Of a stretch of 5,411 nt of DNA, positions 5,060-5,411 are shown one piece after another (the stretch's first letter is position 1; every line of letters starts with the position of its first letter). This stretch comes from Hyphomonas sp. (lineage in GTDB: Bacteria; Pseudomonadota; Alphaproteobacteria; Caulobacterales; Hyphomonadaceae): assembly GCA_024743015.1 (NCBI GenBank), contig JANSXJ010000257.1:1-5411 (forward strand). Reading direction: 5' to 3'. The notes under the pieces were generated by a model. That model did not search any database. It was not told the origin of the DNA and was given only the letters and a program-made list of their open reading frames with translations. A program made the translations under genes and the position numbers.

Positions 5060-5411
5060 ATGTCCCATATCGACTCTTTGATCGCCGAAGATATCACCGC
5101 CTATCTCGAAGCGCACGAAAACAAGTCTTTGCTCCGCTTCATCACATGCGGCAGCGTTGATGACGGCAAGTCCACGCTGATTGGACGCCTGCTCTATGAT
5201 TCCAAGATGATTTTCGAGGATCAGCTGGATGCGCTCGAGCGCGACTCCAAGAAGCAAGGTACGCAAGGCGAAAATATTGACTTTGCCCTGCTCGTCGACG
5301 GGCTCGCTGCCGAGCGGGAGCAAGGCATCACGATTGATGTCGCTTATCGTTTCTTCTCGACCGACAAGCGCAAGTTCATCGTCGCCGATACGCCGGGCCA
5401 TGAGCAATATA
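5060..5411 (+). CDS. cysN: Sulfate adenylyltransferase subunit 1, GTPase (CysN or CysNC), N-terminal part
   Basis: The first 117 residues of the regulatory GTPase subunit of ATP sulfurylase, cut by the right edge. GTP hydrolysis by CysN drives the otherwise unfavourable APS synthesis by CysD. The EF-Tu-like G domain is clear: G1 GSVDDGKS (31-38), G2 threonine in [11 protein letters not shown] (89-99) and G3 DTPGHE (110-115). The linker between G1 and G2 carries the family's [13 protein letters not shown] and [11 protein letters not shown] segments. The ATG at 5060 follows the cysD TAA directly, and AGAGGGA (5044-5050), inside cysD codons, gives a Shine-Dalgarno 9 bases upstream, so the two are translated together. 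In many alphaproteobacteria this gene is fused to an APS kinase domain (CysNC). The fused and unfused forms cannot be told apart here because the C-terminus is missing. Confidence 0.95.
   Translation, partial: MSHIDSLIAEDITAYLEAHENKSLLRFITCGSVDDGKSTLIGRLLYDSKMIFEDQLDALERDSKKQGTQGENIDFALLVDGLAAEREQGITIDVAYRFFSTDKRKFIVADTPGHEQY

Noticed and set aside
1..5411. Mobile element, CRISPR array, phage or defence system
   Set aside because: No transposase, integrase, attachment-type repeats or regularly spaced repeats were seen; composition is even, and all real genes are housekeeping metabolism or a small exported protein.

Overview
The window looks like ordinary chromosome from an alphaproteobacterium, probably Caulobacterales/Hyphomonadaceae-like. 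This is inferred from a SAM-II riboswitch upstream of a MetA-type gene (a classic alphaproteobacterial arrangement), a small UrcA-like exported protein, moderately high GC, and acyl-CoA enzymes packed between biosynthetic genes. I see no mobile element, CRISPR array, tRNA or rRNA, and no genuinely new multi-gene system. The interest lies in the regulatory RNA and in specificity-determining residues.

Layout. Positions 1-421 (minus) hold the N-terminal part of an acyl-CoA dehydrogenase that runs off the left edge. Positions 488-1405 (minus) hold metA, with Glu at position 111, which predicts homoserine O-acetyltransferase activity. Positions 1406-1572 are the metA control region: a sigma70-like promoter (1544-1572), a SAM-II aptamer (1479-1533), and a 73-nt stretch to the start codon with alternative pairings that involve the Shine-Dalgarno. 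Upstream of it is a hairpin with a T-run that reads as a minus-strand terminator (1588-1619). Positions 1711-2028 (plus) encode a small secreted UrcA-like protein, followed by a strong intrinsic terminator (2052-2082). Positions 2140-3977 (minus) are a two-gene operon, read oxidoreductase first: a zinc-free MDR-family NADP-dependent oxidoreductase, then an enoyl-CoA hydratase/isomerase-family protein joined by an ATGA overlap. Positions 4115-5411 (plus) are cysD and the start of cysN, divergent from that operon across an intergenic region with an inverted repeat.

How the genes relate. CysDN activates sulfate to APS, the first step towards sulfide. MetA makes the activated homoserine that accepts sulfide (through MetY/MetZ-type enzymes, not in this window) or cysteine on the way to methionine and SAM, and SAM in turn should repress metA through the riboswitch. 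The acyl-CoA dehydrogenase, the crotonase-fold protein and the oxidoreductase suggest fatty-acid or carboxylic-acid catabolism and are not obviously linked to the sulfur genes.
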